A DNA stretch of 64,000 nucleotides from Imperialibacter sp040222815 (lineage in GTDB: Bacteria > Bacteroidota > Bacteroidia > Cytophagales > Cyclobacteriaceae): assembly GCF_040222815.1 (NCBI RefSeq), contig NZ_JAVKCH010000057.1, positions 310,001 through 374,000 on the forward strand. Direction: 5' to 3'. This document shows, one piece after another, positions 26,682 through 36,157 of the stretch (position 1 is its first letter; every line of letters starts with the position of its first letter). The notes under the pieces are model-generated. The model was not told the DNA's origin and ran no database searches. It worked only from the letters and a program-made list of their open reading frames with translations. Position numbers and translations under genes: made by a program.

Positions 26682-27536
26682 ATGATTCCTGTTCTTTCAA
26701 TTTGCTTGATCACCTACAATCATGAAGCTTACATCAGGGACGCACTTAATGGGGTCTTCATGCAAAAAGTGAACTTTCCTTTTGAGCTCATTATTGCAGA
26801 TGATTTTTCAACTGATGGAACACGTCAGATAATCAAGGAATACAAAGATCGGTATCCTGAAAAAATTAGGTTGATTTTTCAGGAGCAAAATGTGGGCCCA
26901 GCAAGAAATTGGATGGATTTGATCACCAGCCCTGTGGGTAAGTACATCGCTTATTTTGAAGGAGACGATTTTTGGACCGATCCTAATAAGTTGCAAACCC
27001 AGATTGATTTTTTAGAAACTCACCCGGCTTTCGTTGGCTGCTTTCACAATACCGAGGAGCGATATGAAGGCGACTATACAAAAGCGTCTTTCTTGTATTG
27101 TAATTTCAGCGGAGCCAAAGAACACACATTTAGTGATATCACCTTTAGCAATGCAATGCCTACCTGTTCGGTGATATTTAAGAATTATCTTATTGATAAA
27201 TATCCTGAGTTTTTTTTCCAGGCAAAACTGGGAGATTGGCTACTTCATCTTTTGAACGCTCAACATGGCGACTATTATTATATTCCTACTGTAATGGGTG
27301 TTCATCGGTTGCATATGAATAGCGTATGGGGTATGCAAGATCATCATAAAAATGTTTTGAAAATCCAGAACGCATACGAACTGATGATTGATTCTGGATA
27401 TTTTTCAGATGAACATACGGAACTTCTAAAAAGTGGATTTGAAGCCTTTAAGACCGTACATTTTCCGGTGAAGAAAAGTGTTCGTCAAACGGCCGCTAAG
27501 CGTTTGGCGGATTACTTAAACAGGTATTCCCAGTAG
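26682..27536 (+). CDS. Glycosyltransferase family 2
   Basis: 284 residues, GT-A fold: ICLITYNHEAYI at the N-terminus, IADDFSTDG near 39-47 and YFEGDDFWT near 92-100 carrying the DDxW-like metal and donor site. The 3' half is helical and ends with a basic tail. It lies 7 bases after the fusion gene and 6 bases before the acyltransferase. Adds one sugar to the lipid-linked glycan at the cytoplasmic face; donor not predictable. Confidence 0.87.
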   Translation: MIPVLSICLITYNHEAYIRDALNGVFMQKVNFPFELIIADDFSTDGTRQIIKEYKDRYPEKIRLIFQEQNVGPARNWMDLITSPVGKYIAYFEGDDFWTDPNKLQTQIDFLETHPAFVGCFHNTEERYEGDYTKASFLYCNFSGAKEHTFSDITFSNAMPTCSVIFKNYLIDKYPEFFFQAKLGDWLLHLLNAQHGDYYYIPTVMGVHRLHMNSVWGMQDHHKNVLKIQNAYELMIDSGYFSDEHTELLKSGFEAFKTVHFPVKKSVRQTAAKRLADYLNRYSQ

Positions 27537-27542
27537 AGGTTT

Positions 27543-28184
27543 ATGAAGGCAGTCCTAAAGAAAATTTATCGACTATTATACCCAGAAAAGCGTGAGCCTA
27601 GTTCGGTAGAAAAATATGTCGACTATATACAAAAAGAAGAAGATTCGATTCTGAAAAGTGTTGGTCTGAGATTTGATCGAGAGGAAATGTTAGAAAAAAG
27701 GCCTTACCTCACAATCGGAAAAAGGTGCCTAATAACTGCTAGTTTCGTTTTTGAAACAGAAAAGGGCGAAGTCGTGATTGGCGATAATGTACATATTGGA
27801 GGGGCTACCTTTATTAGCAGAAACAAGATAGAAATTAGAGATGACGTGACATTAGCCTGGGGCATCACGGTTTATGATCATAATTCTCATAGCGTACATT
27901 GGGAGGAAAGGAAAAACGATAATCGTCAATGCTATGAAGACTATATTCGATACCATGGGGATAATCTGGTCAATAAGGATTGGTCAAATGTAGTAAGTAA
28001 GCCAATTTTAATTGAAAGTAAAGTGTGGATAGGATTTAATGTTACTATTCTGAAGGGTGTAACGATTGGAGAAGGGTCAGTTATAGGGGCAGGAAGTGTA
28101 GTAGCCAAAGACATTCCCCCATGGTCAGTAGCTGTGGGAAATCCGGCCCAGGTTATTCGGACATTAAAAAAAAGCGGCTGTTAG
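27543..28184 (+). CDS. Hexapeptide-repeat (left-handed beta-helix) acyltransferase
   Basis: 213 residues. After a helical N-terminal part, short repeats of the [LIV]-G-x4 type run through the protein and end with IGFNVTILKGVTIGEGSVIGAGSVV, the typical helix end of maltose/galactoside acetyltransferase and WcaF-like enzymes; here only SVIGAGSVVAKDIP needs citing. A His-containing loop (YDHNSHSVHW) near 116-125 supplies the probable catalytic base. It would transfer an acetyl or other acyl group to a sugar hydroxyl or amine. It is directly abutted by the epimerase gene. Confidence 0.85.
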   Translation: MKAVLKKIYRLLYPEKREPSSVEKYVDYIQKEEDSILKSVGLRFDREEMLEKRPYLTIGKRCLITASFVFETEKGEVVIGDNVHIGGATFISRNKIEIRDDVTLAWGITVYDHNSHSVHWEERKNDNRQCYEDYIRYHGDNLVNKDWSNVVSKPILIESKVWIGFNVTILKGVTIGEGSVIGAGSVVAKDIPPWSVAVGNPAQVIRTLKKSGC

Positions 28185-29072
28185 ATGAAAATACTTATAA
28201 TTGGCTCGGAAGGATTCATCGGAAAATCATTGATGAGATATTTGCAACTTCAGCAACATGACATTTGGTCTGCTGATATTCAAAAAAAAGTGGATTGCCC
28301 AGAGTACTTTCAGACAACAACGCCAGAAGCCTTTGATGATATTTTCCAGAATAACCAATTCGAGGTATGTATCAACTGTGCCGGGTCAGCATCTGTCCCA
28401 TTCAGCATTTCAGAACCCCTAGTTGACTTTACGCTGAACGTCCATTTGGTGGCAAACATTCTCAACGCTATTCTTAAATGGAACCACGATTGCAAATTTC
28501 TTCAACTTTCAAGTGCTGCCGTCTATGGTAATCCAAAAGTCCTTCCAATACAAGAAAGTGAGGCGTTGTCACCTGTTTCTCCGTATGGAATTCATAAGAT
28601 GCATGCTGAACAAATTTGTCAGTACTTCAACAAATATTTTAAACTACATACTGGGGTTGTCAGAATCTTCTCAGCTTACGGTGTTGGTTTAAAAAAACAA
28701 CTTTTTTGGGATGTTTTTAATAGGATTGAGAGCAACAGCAGTCTTCAGTTTTTTGGAACTGGGAATGAAACACGAGACTTCATAAACATTGATGATGTCA
28801 CACGGGCAATTGGGTTTATTGCCGATAAAGGCGCCTTTGAAGGTGAAATATATAATCTCGCTGTCGGAAAGCAAACCACAATAAGAGACGCTATCCAAAG
28901 CTTTCTGGAAGTCATGAAATGTGATAGACCGATTACCTTTAGCGGGGAAAACAGGATGGGTGACCCGCTGTTTTGGGAAGCAGATATACGTAAAATTTCA
29001 GCGCTAGGATTTTCGCCGCAAGTGTCTTTAAATGAAGGGTTGAAAAATTACGCATTATGGCTAAAAGGCTGA
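28185..29072 (+). CDS. NAD-dependent epimerase/dehydratase (extended SDR)
   Basis: 295 residues, slightly short for the family. NAD site GSEGFIGK at 7-14, Ser of the triad in LSSAAVYG, and YGIHKMHAEQ carrying the Tyr-x3-Lys pair near 127-131. GTGNETRDFINIDDVTRAI is a familiar late segment (only part is quoted: RDFINIDD). Probable nucleotide-sugar 4-epimerase, dehydratase or 4-reductase; a 4-reductase acting after Gmd would give GDP-rhamnose or a related sugar. It starts right after the acyltransferase stop and overlaps the next GT4 by 16 bases. Confidence 0.85.
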   Translation: MKILIIGSEGFIGKSLMRYLQLQQHDIWSADIQKKVDCPEYFQTTTPEAFDDIFQNNQFEVCINCAGSASVPFSISEPLVDFTLNVHLVANILNAILKWNHDCKFLQLSSAAVYGNPKVLPIQESEALSPVSPYGIHKMHAEQICQYFNKYFKLHTGVVRIFSAYGVGLKKQLFWDVFNRIESNSSLQFFGTGNETRDFINIDDVTRAIGFIADKGAFEGEIYNLAVGKQTTIRDAIQSFLEVMKCDRPITFSGENRMGDPLFWEADIRKISALGFSPQVSLNEGLKNYALWLKG

Positions 29073-30223
29073 AAATTGGATTGTTTGTTGATAATTCTGA
29101 TCTCTGGACAGGTGGGCTGTATTATATTATCAATATTGTACATGCTCTGAAATCTTTGCCGAAAGAAAAGCAACCCTGGATTACCCTTTTTTATAAAAGA
29201 GACTTCGAATTGACCTTTCTAAAGGAAGTAAACTATCCGTTTATAGATTTTGTAGATGCCACTAGAAAATACTCTGTTTTTGAAAGAGTGGTTAATAAAA
29301 TTTTCTACCTTCTCTCGAAGCGGCTTTTTTTTCCTAAGAAATTTCGCTCAACCATAGTAGACGTTATTTATCCGAATGCAGGATTTCATAAGGAGCTCGC
29401 AGCGATCCAGAATCAGTTGTGGTGGATCCCGGATTTTCAGGAAAAGTATTATCCCGATTTTTTTACTCTTGAGGAGTTAACTCAGAGAAATGAATGGCAG
29501 GGAAAATTGGCGGCTAGTAAAACCAACATTGTCTTTAGTAGTCAGAATGCTTTGAACGACTTTAAGAATTTTTTTCCACAGAGTGCGGCCAGGTTGCACC
29601 TGGTGAGGTTTGCTGTATCTCATTCAACAATTGATTTTGAAGTTATTTACAAGGAATGTTCTAAAATCTACAACCTACCGCAGAAGTATTTTCTAGTAGC
29701 GAACCAATTATGGAAGCATAAGAACCATTCACTCGTAATCGAAGCTATGGAACTGCTGTCAAAAAGCGACAGTTCAATTAGAATTGTTTTCACTGGCAAA
29801 GAGTCGGACTATCGAGATCCTAATTATCCAGTAAGACTAAAAGAAAAAATTTCCGAAAAGGGGTTGCAAAATAATTTCTTGTGGTTAGGCTTTATCCCCA
29901 AGGAACACATGCTTACTATTATGAATTACGCTCATGCGGTTATTCAGCCATCATTGTTTGAAGGCTGGAGTACTGTTATCGAGGATGGGAAGTCACTAGG
30001 AAAGCAGATAGTAGCTTCCGATTTTCCGGTTCATGTTGAGCAACTGGGAGACAAAGGGCTTTTTTTTCAAAAGAATAGCGCTGGGGAACTTGCCTTGCAA
30101 ATGAAAATTGTATGGGCGGAGTCAAGAAAGTCTATTTCTTATGACTATGAGTCAGATGTAATTCGTTTTGGGCGAGACTTTCTCGATGTAGCGACTATGG
30201 TTAAAGCAAGCCAGGATGTATAA
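29057..30223 (+). CDS. Glycosyltransferase family 4
   Basis: 388 residues, GT-B fold with the N-terminal LFVDNSDLWTGG segment, a long helical linker, and a donor domain with VANQLWKHKN near 212 and QPSLFEGWSTVIEDGKSLG near 300-318. The EGWSTVIED motif keeps the first Glu and an acidic pair at the second place. The start overlaps the previous gene by 16 bases and its end overlaps the next GT2 by 8 bases, so the three are translated together. Confidence 0.87.
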   Translation: MAKRLKIGLFVDNSDLWTGGLYYIINIVHALKSLPKEKQPWITLFYKRDFELTFLKEVNYPFIDFVDATRKYSVFERVVNKIFYLLSKRLFFPKKFRSTIVDVIYPNAGFHKELAAIQNQLWWIPDFQEKYYPDFFTLEELTQRNEWQGKLAASKTNIVFSSQNALNDFKNFFPQSAARLHLVRFAVSHSTIDFEVIYKECSKIYNLPQKYFLVANQLWKHKNHSLVIEAMELLSKSDSSIRIVFTGKESDYRDPNYPVRLKEKISEKGLQNNFLWLGFIPKEHMLTIMNYAHAVIQPSLFEGWSTVIEDGKSLGKQIVASDFPVHVEQLGDKGLFFQKNSAGELALQMKIVWAESRKSISYDYESDVIRFGRDFLDVATMVKASQDV

Positions 30224-31010
30224 GGTATCTATTGTCACGGTCAATCTGAATAATGCGCCAGGCCTTGAAAAGACTATAAAGAGCGTTGTCGACCAAACGT
30301 ATGCTGACATTGAATACATCGTTGTAGATGGGGCCTCAATGGATGCAAGTTTAGATGTAATTAGGCAGCATGAGTCAGGGATTTCACGCTGGATAAGCGA
30401 ACCGGACAGTGGTGTTTACAACGCCATGAATAAAGGAATTGAATTATCGACAGGCGACTATTTATTGTTCCTAAACAGTGGCGACCTATTACGCACGGAA
30501 ACAGTCATTGAAGAATTGATTCCCTATTTGGGTTTGAACGATATTGTTTATGGAGATCTTTTGGTGGTTACCAGCGAAGAACAATACCTAAAAGAATATC
30601 CAGACGAACTAAAGTTCAGCTATTTTTTCCACGAATCGCTACCTCACCCCGCTACATTCATAAAACGCTCAACATTTAACGTTGTAGGTTTATATAATGA
30701 AAAAAACAAAATTGTTTCAGACTGGGAATTCTTCTTATTAGGCCTTGTTAAACATGGACTCTCATATGCGCACGTACCTAAATGTGTCTCAACTTTTCAG
30801 TTTGACGGATTAAGCTCAAAGCCGGGGAATATTGGATTGCAAGTTAGTGAGCGTGAAAAAATATTGAAGAAGGAGTTTCCTTTACTTATTCAAGACTATG
30901 AATTGCTATCCCAAATTCAGAAAAATTATGCAGGAATAAAGAAGAGTAGAGTCGTTAAGCTTCTGAGAGCAATTGGTTTTTTAAGATCGATCAGATTGGA
31001 TTTATTCTAA
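30216..31010 (+). CDS. Glycosyltransferase family 2 (WcaA-like)
   Basis: 264 residues. N-terminal SIVTVNLNNAPGLEKTI, VVDGAS near 37-42, EPDSGVYNAMNKGIE near 61-75 and LNSGD near 88-92 are typical of the short WcaA/WcaE-type GT2 enzymes of colanic-acid-like loci. Closely related in motif pattern to the one at 41875 (EPDDGIYDAMNKGI, LNADD). Start overlaps the preceding GT4 by 8 bases. The C-terminal helix is basic and may touch the membrane. Confidence 0.88.
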   Translation: MYKVSIVTVNLNNAPGLEKTIKSVVDQTYADIEYIVVDGASMDASLDVIRQHESGISRWISEPDSGVYNAMNKGIELSTGDYLLFLNSGDLLRTETVIEELIPYLGLNDIVYGDLLVVTSEEQYLKEYPDELKFSYFFHESLPHPATFIKRSTFNVVGLYNEKNKIVSDWEFFLLGLVKHGLSYAHVPKCVSTFQFDGLSSKPGNIGLQVSEREKILKKEFPLLIQDYELLSQIQKNYAGIKKSRVVKLLRAIGFLRSIRLDLF

Positions 31011-31014
31011 AAAT

Positions 31015-31857
31015 ATGAGCTTTATTGGCCGTGATCCCTTGGTTTCAATAATCGTAATTTGCTATAACCAGCAGGATTATATTTTGGAGACGCTAAAGAG
31101 TATCCAACTTCAAACGTACGTGAATTGGGAGGTTTTGATTGTCGACGACGGAAGTGTTGACATGACGGGTCAAATAGCCAAGGCTTTTTGCGACAGTCAT
31201 ACCAAATTTGAATATTTCAAAAAGGTCAATGGAGGTCCATCCAGCGCAAGGAATTATGGAATAGCTAAGTGTAGAGGGGAACTAATTTTGCCGGTTGATG
31301 GCGATGACAAAATTGCTGAGAGCTATTTGAAGCTGGCAGTTGCAAGATTCCAGGATCACCCCGAAACTGACTTAGTTTATTCCAGTGCTGAGTTTTTCGG
31401 AGAGAAATCAGGAAGATGGAACCTTTGCGAATATGCTTTTAAGTCATTACTTCTTGAGAATTCTATTTTCTGCTCAAGCGTTTTTAAGCGAGAAAGGTTT
31501 ACTGAAATTGGAGGTTATGATGAAGAATTCGTGTCCGGTTATGAAGACTGGGAATTTAACATTAGGTATTTGAATGAATGTTCGGTAGTCTATCAGATTC
31601 CTGAAGTATGCTTTTACTACAGGATCAAGGAAGGTTCGAGGGATGACAAGTTGCGAGGAGATAAGTCGGAACTTGAAAAAGTAAGAAAAAGAATATTTGA
31701 AAAGAATATAGGTTCTTACTGGAGAATTTTTGGCGACACCATTGATCATATAAAGTTCGTTGAGGCCAATATGAGTCGAGTTGAGAAATTGGATAACTTT
31801 GTCAAGCATAACCCGATAGGGCGTTTGCTTTATGCCTTTGTCAAGCTAATACGCTAA
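31015..31857 (+). CDS. Glycosyltransferase family 2
   Basis: 280 residues: SIIVICYNQQDYILETL at the N-terminus, IVDDGSVDMTGQ near 43-54 and PVDGDDKI near 95-102, then GYDEEFVSGYEDWEFNIR with the ED motif near 170. Canonical GT2 layout. It begins 4 bases after the previous GT2 and is followed by a 60-base gap that includes the doubtful start of the next one. The donor sugar is not predictable. Confidence 0.88.
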   Translation: MSFIGRDPLVSIIVICYNQQDYILETLKSIQLQTYVNWEVLIVDDGSVDMTGQIAKAFCDSHTKFEYFKKVNGGPSSARNYGIAKCRGELILPVDGDDKIAESYLKLAVARFQDHPETDLVYSSAEFFGEKSGRWNLCEYAFKSLLLENSIFCSSVFKRERFTEIGGYDEEFVSGYEDWEFNIRYLNECSVVYQIPEVCFYYRIKEGSRDDKLRGDKSELEKVRKRIFEKNIGSYWRIFGDTIDHIKFVEANMSRVEKLDNFVKHNPIGRLLYAFVKLIR

Positions 31858-31919
31858 ATCGACTTATAGCCACACATTTATTGAAGGTTACTTATTATTT
31901 AGTAAGAAAAAATACATTA

Positions 31920-32852
31920 GTGTCGGAAACAGTTGCAATTATCATTCCCGCTTACAAGCCGGACTACATTATTGAATGTCTTGATTCTATTTTTTCGCAA
32001 ACTTCGTTAGATTTTAACCTTTACGTCGGGGATGATGCAAGTCCACACAATATCTATCAATTATTGCAGTCACATCAATACCTTGACAGGCTTCATTATA
32101 AGCGATTCGACGAAAATCTTGGAGGAAGCTCACTGGTTAAACACTGGGAAAGATGTGTCTCTATGACCGACGGCGAACCGTGGGTCTGGATGTTTTCAGA
32201 TGACGATTTAATGGATCCTCATTGTCTCGAATCCTTCAAGGAAGCCTTGCAAGCTGCTCCAGGCTATGATGTTTATAAATTTGCATCTAGTAAAATAGAC
32301 CGTCAAGGAAATGTTTTGAGGCGGAACAAATTTCCGGATGTAATGTCAACAGAGGAGTTTTTGAATATAAGGTTGAGAGCGCAAGAGGAAAGCTATATGG
32401 TTGAGTACATTTTTTCCAGAAAAGCATATAAAATGGTTGGCGGTTTTCCACAGTTACCCCTTGCTTGGGCAGCTGATGATCTATTTTGGTCTAAAATTTC
32501 TATGAAAACAGGAATCAAGTCCATAAACGATGCGCAAGTCTTTTGGAGATATAGTGGTGATAATATTTCGAGTGATAAAGGTTCTTCCACAGCAAGCCTT
32601 AAGATGCAAGCTTGTTACCAGTTCATTGAGTGGATATATGGTCAAAAAAGGGTTCTCCATTCGCTGGAAAACAATAATTTGCCAATTAAATGGTTCCTAC
32701 ATCAATTAGGGACGCTAAAAAATTCACTCAGTGCCGTCGAAGTTTGGAGGATAATCGGCAAGGCTTGGCGGTTTGATTCTATAATTCATTTTCGTGCAAT
32801 TTCTTATTTGATTGACACTAGAATCACAAGATGGGTAAGAAAGTACTTATAG
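31920..32852 (+). CDS. Glycosyltransferase family 2
   Basis: 310 residues from the GTG at 31920, which makes the product begin SETVAIIIPAYKPDYI, the standard GT2 start; a TTG at 31881 would add 13 residues of poor fit. Acidic segment VGDDASPHN near 37-45 and WMFSDDDLMD near 88-97 carry the metal site. It uses NLGGSSLVKHWERC, a variant seen in a subgroup of GT2 enzymes. It overlaps the next gene by 22 bases. Confidence 0.83.
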   Translation: MSETVAIIIPAYKPDYIIECLDSIFSQTSLDFNLYVGDDASPHNIYQLLQSHQYLDRLHYKRFDENLGGSSLVKHWERCVSMTDGEPWVWMFSDDDLMDPHCLESFKEALQAAPGYDVYKFASSKIDRQGNVLRRNKFPDVMSTEEFLNIRLRAQEESYMVEYIFSRKAYKMVGGFPQLPLAWAADDLFWSKISMKTGIKSINDAQVFWRYSGDNISSDKGSSTASLKMQACYQFIEWIYGQKRVLHSLENNNLPIKWFLHQLGTLKNSLSAVEVWRIIGKAWRFDSIIHFRAISYLIDTRITRWVRKYL

Positions 32853-34042
32853 TTTCCACATTTGATATATATCCGGCGGATGCCGGAAATAAACTAAGGA
32901 TAATTAGTGTTAGCGAACAATTAAAGAAAATGGGGCTCCAGGTGCATTTTCTAATTTTTGGAGTAGGGATCAAAGTACACGAAGCAACTGCACAACTATA
33001 TGAAGGAAATGTATTTGTTGCGAATTCAAGTGCCACAACCTTTTCAGCCAGTGTCATCTTTAAAGTATCCACAGCCCGAAAGCTAGTTTGTACTTTCTTT
33101 GCCCGACTTAAAATTCTTTTAGAGTTTGGTCTAACTTCTTTTAGGTTCAATAAGCCGTTGAGACATTATCAGTATAGTCATCATTCCGCTTTTATAAAAG
33201 AGCATACCTCCAAGAACAGCTATGATGTCGTAATCGTAAATTATGCCATAAATGCCTATCTGTTAAGATTATTTCCACGTTCAACTCTAAAAATTATCGA
33301 TACTCATGACGTACTCACCGACCGTTTCAAAGAGTATGTTCAGCAGGGTCTGAAGCCTACGGACTGGTATAGTCTGACACCAAAGGAAGAAAGAGAGGCT
33401 TTGAGCGAGGCAGATGTAGTATGGGCTATTACTCAAGAAGATCAGCTTTTTTTTGAACGGCTTTTTTTCTCCACCCGCTCCCCTAGAATTGTTGAAGTTG
33501 GATATTTAACAAAAATCAATCGCCTAGAGCCTAGCCAGTCTCAGGATATCCTTTTTGTTGGCTCCGGCAACCCAATTAATTTTCATGGAATTAATTGGTT
33601 TATCGAGAGCATCTGGAAGGATTTGAAACAACAGTGTCCTGATGCTCAGTTACTTATTGCAGGGTCAATTTGCGATGAGAAAGAAAAAATTAGATCTCTG
33701 TCTGGTATTTTCTTTTTAGGTAGGCTTCAACATGTAGAGGAGGCTTATGCGCAGGCGGACATATGCATCAATCCTATGCAAATGGGCACGGGACTTAAAA
33801 TTAAATCTGTGGAAGCGCTTTCATTTGGCAAAGTATTATTAACAACATCAGCCGGCGCTACAGGCATTAGGCATCTTAACGACAGCCATTTCTTTTGTTC
33901 TGATGAATCGGGTGAGTGGCGAAAAGAGCTAGTGGAAATTTTAGGGGGAACTAAAAAAAGAAGTATGTATATGATTAAATCTGTGGAGATAGTGGAGTCG
34001 CTAAATTCGCTGGCTAAAAGAAATATGGCTTTGTCATTGTAG
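32831..34042 (+). CDS. Glycosyltransferase family 4 (GT-B)
   Basis: 403 residues. N-terminal STFDIYPADAGNKLRI with the GN loop, then the donor half with FVGSGNPINFHGINW near 236-250 and NPMQMGTGLKIKSVEALS near 312-329, a motif shared with the group of GT4-like enzymes that have GTGLKIK in place of EGFGLP. The start overlaps the previous GT2 by 22 bases; 37 bases separate it from the next gene. Role in chain extension is inferred. Confidence 0.82.
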   Translation: MGKKVLIVSTFDIYPADAGNKLRIISVSEQLKKMGLQVHFLIFGVGIKVHEATAQLYEGNVFVANSSATTFSASVIFKVSTARKLVCTFFARLKILLEFGLTSFRFNKPLRHYQYSHHSAFIKEHTSKNSYDVVIVNYAINAYLLRLFPRSTLKIIDTHDVLTDRFKEYVQQGLKPTDWYSLTPKEEREALSEADVVWAITQEDQLFFERLFFSTRSPRIVEVGYLTKINRLEPSQSQDILFVGSGNPINFHGINWFIESIWKDLKQQCPDAQLLIAGSICDEKEKIRSLSGIFFLGRLQHVEEAYAQADICINPMQMGTGLKIKSVEALSFGKVLLTTSAGATGIRHLNDSHFFCSDESGEWRKELVEILGGTKKRSMYMIKSVEIVESLNSLAKRNMALSL

Positions 34043-34079
34043 GAATGAGATAATTGAAGTAAGTCTAAAACAAGTAATT

Positions 34080-35198
34080 TTGGGAAATAGAAGTTTAGTG
34101 ATCTTAATTAACACTATGAACGGCGGTGGCGCTGAAAAGGTGTGTCTTACGCTCTGCAATTATTTTGCAGAAAAAGGCTTGGACGTGTCGTTGATTTTAA
34201 TCCGTCATCAGGGTGTGTTTTTAAATTCTCTTCATCCAAACGTCAAAGTTTCAAGTTTACACCCCCGGTTGGTTCGGGCGAACATTGTTGGAAGACTAAT
34301 AGCTTTTTGGTGGTTGCTTGTAAAACTACGGCCGGTGGCGGTCTTGGCCGTCGGTGAATGGCCTAATGTCATCGCACCGTTAAGCAATATACTATACGCT
34401 AACAAAGCAAGGGTAGTAATATCAGAACACAATGCCCTGACATTTATTAATGCCCCTGAAAAATATGGACGATCGAAACTGCTGAGTTTGATAGCGAAAT
34501 TTGCCTACACTAAGACTAACCAAATAGTTTACGTATCCGAGGAAGTTAAGAAGTCTGTTCTGCGTACTCTACCCAGAATTGAGGCAAAGGGTATTACCAT
34601 CAACAATCCAATTGATAGCAAGCTTATCCAAGAGCTTTCAAGTCAGCCATTTGAACACCACTGGATAAATGATCATTCCCTGAAAGTTATTGTTTCTGTG
34701 GGGAGATTTTACGAGCAGAAGGATTATCCTACACTGATAGCGGCCTTTGCTGATGCATATAGTAAGAATCGGAGTTTAAGACTTGTGATATTGGGAGTGG
34801 GACCACTACAAAATGAGATAGAGGCAAGGGTGAGTGACCTTGGCATTGCACAAGCAGTTGATTTTATGGGCTTTCAAGACAATCCATATAGAATTATGTC
34901 ACGAGCAGTTTGTCTGCTTCACTCTGCAAAGTACGAGGGGTTTCCAATGGTATTTGTAGAAGCGATGGCCTGTGGATTGCCCATAGTCACAACGAACTGT
35001 AATATTCCACTCGAAATATTTGATGGTCAGGATCTTCAGTACGTGGTACCGGTCTCGGATAGCGCCGCTCTGGCTCAAGCCTTGTTAAGCAGAATAGAAT
35101 TACCTGTGGATAAAAAAACAATAATGGCTAAAGTCTCCAAGTACGATGTGGTAAATATTGCTGAATTATATATGGATAGCCTCGGGTTATCTGCCTGA
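34080..35198 (+). CDS. Glycosyltransferase family 4 (GGAEK subgroup)
   Basis: 372 residues: INTMNGGGAEKV at about 10-21 (the acceptor-loop motif of GT4), SVGRFYEQKDYP near 203, and HSAKYEGFPMVFVEAMACG near 278-296 with both conserved Glu residues. Begins with TTG at 34080, the only start ahead of the GGAEK motif, 37 bases after the preceding stop. A retaining transferase of the amylovoran/colanic-acid type. Confidence 0.87.
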   Translation: MGNRSLVILINTMNGGGAEKVCLTLCNYFAEKGLDVSLILIRHQGVFLNSLHPNVKVSSLHPRLVRANIVGRLIAFWWLLVKLRPVAVLAVGEWPNVIAPLSNILYANKARVVISEHNALTFINAPEKYGRSKLLSLIAKFAYTKTNQIVYVSEEVKKSVLRTLPRIEAKGITINNPIDSKLIQELSSQPFEHHWINDHSLKVIVSVGRFYEQKDYPTLIAAFADAYSKNRSLRLVILGVGPLQNEIEARVSDLGIAQAVDFMGFQDNPYRIMSRAVCLLHSAKYEGFPMVFVEAMACGLPIVTTNCNIPLEIFDGQDLQYVVPVSDSAALAQALLSRIELPVDKKTIMAKVSKYDVVNIAELYMDSLGLSA

Positions 35199-35212
35199 TT
35201 TCGAATTCAAGA

Positions 35213-36130
35213 ATGAAAAAGCTAACTGTAATTATTTGCACTTACAATCGCTCCGATTTGCTACAAGAATGCCTTGAATCAATAGTGAACCAGTCAATGG
35301 ATGACAGAAATTTTGACGTGGTGGTGGTAGACAATAATTCGTCTGACCGAACAAAGGAGGTAGTGGATTCAATGGCGGGCAAATACCATAATGTGCATTA
35401 CCTGAAGGAGGAAAACCAGGGTTTGAGCCACGCCAGGAATGCGGGGTGGCGACTTGCAAAAACTGAGTGGGTCAATTATCTAGACGATGATGCCATTTCA
35501 CATAATGATTATGTTGAAAAGATTTTAGAAACTATACAACAATATGATTATCCTATTTTTGGCGGGGTTTATCACCAATGGTTCAAATTTGGTAGGCCCG
35601 ATTGGTTTCCTGAAACTGAGGGAACTAACAAATATCTTCTTTCCAAAACCGGAGTACTATCCGAAAACAAATTTGCAAGCGGCGGAAATATCACTTTCAA
35701 AAGGGAAATCCTTGAGAGTTTGAATGGCTTTAACACCAGTTTGGGAATGAGTGGCGACAAAGTGAGCTATGGTGAGGAAATAGAGTTACAAATTAGAGCA
35801 AGAGCGGTCGGAATTCAGGTGGGCTTTAACCCCGATATTGAAATCGACCATTTGATACGAAAAGACAAATTGAAGCTGGATTGGTGGTTAGATTCTTATT
35901 ACGCAAAAGGCGTGGATGCGGCGGAAACGTTTCGAAAGAAAAACAGAACCTGGCTTAATTTGGCTAAGGGAATAGGATTCGCAACTGCAATGGCTCCGGT
36001 TTTTTTCATTAAGCTATTGTTCGCTTCCAGTTTTAAAAAGGGAACTTTTGTGCTGAAACTTTATGGTCCGCTGTACTATTTGGCCGGAAAAAGTGGTTTT
36101 AGGAAGCCAAAATGGTATACTAGCGAGTAA
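35213..36130 (+). CDS. Glycosyltransferase family 2
   Basis: 305 residues: TVIICTYNRSDLLQECL at the N-terminus, VVDNNSSDRT near 37-46, NYLDDDAISH near 86-95, and an ExELQIRA-like EEIELQIRARA stretch near 190. A hydrophobic stretch near 258-273 may be a membrane contact. It lies 14 bases after the previous GT4 and is followed by another GT4 after 27 bases. Confidence 0.88.
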   Translation: MKKLTVIICTYNRSDLLQECLESIVNQSMDDRNFDVVVVDNNSSDRTKEVVDSMAGKYHNVHYLKEENQGLSHARNAGWRLAKTEWVNYLDDDAISHNDYVEKILETIQQYDYPIFGGVYHQWFKFGRPDWFPETEGTNKYLLSKTGVLSENKFASGGNITFKREILESLNGFNTSLGMSGDKVSYGEEIELQIRARAVGIQVGFNPDIEIDHLIRKDKLKLDWWLDSYYAKGVDAAETFRKKNRTWLNLAKGIGFATAMAPVFFIKLLFASSFKKGTFVLKLYGPLYYLAGKSGFRKPKWYTSE

Positions 36131-36157
36131 GTTGTCTGCTTTTTAATATTGTTACTG

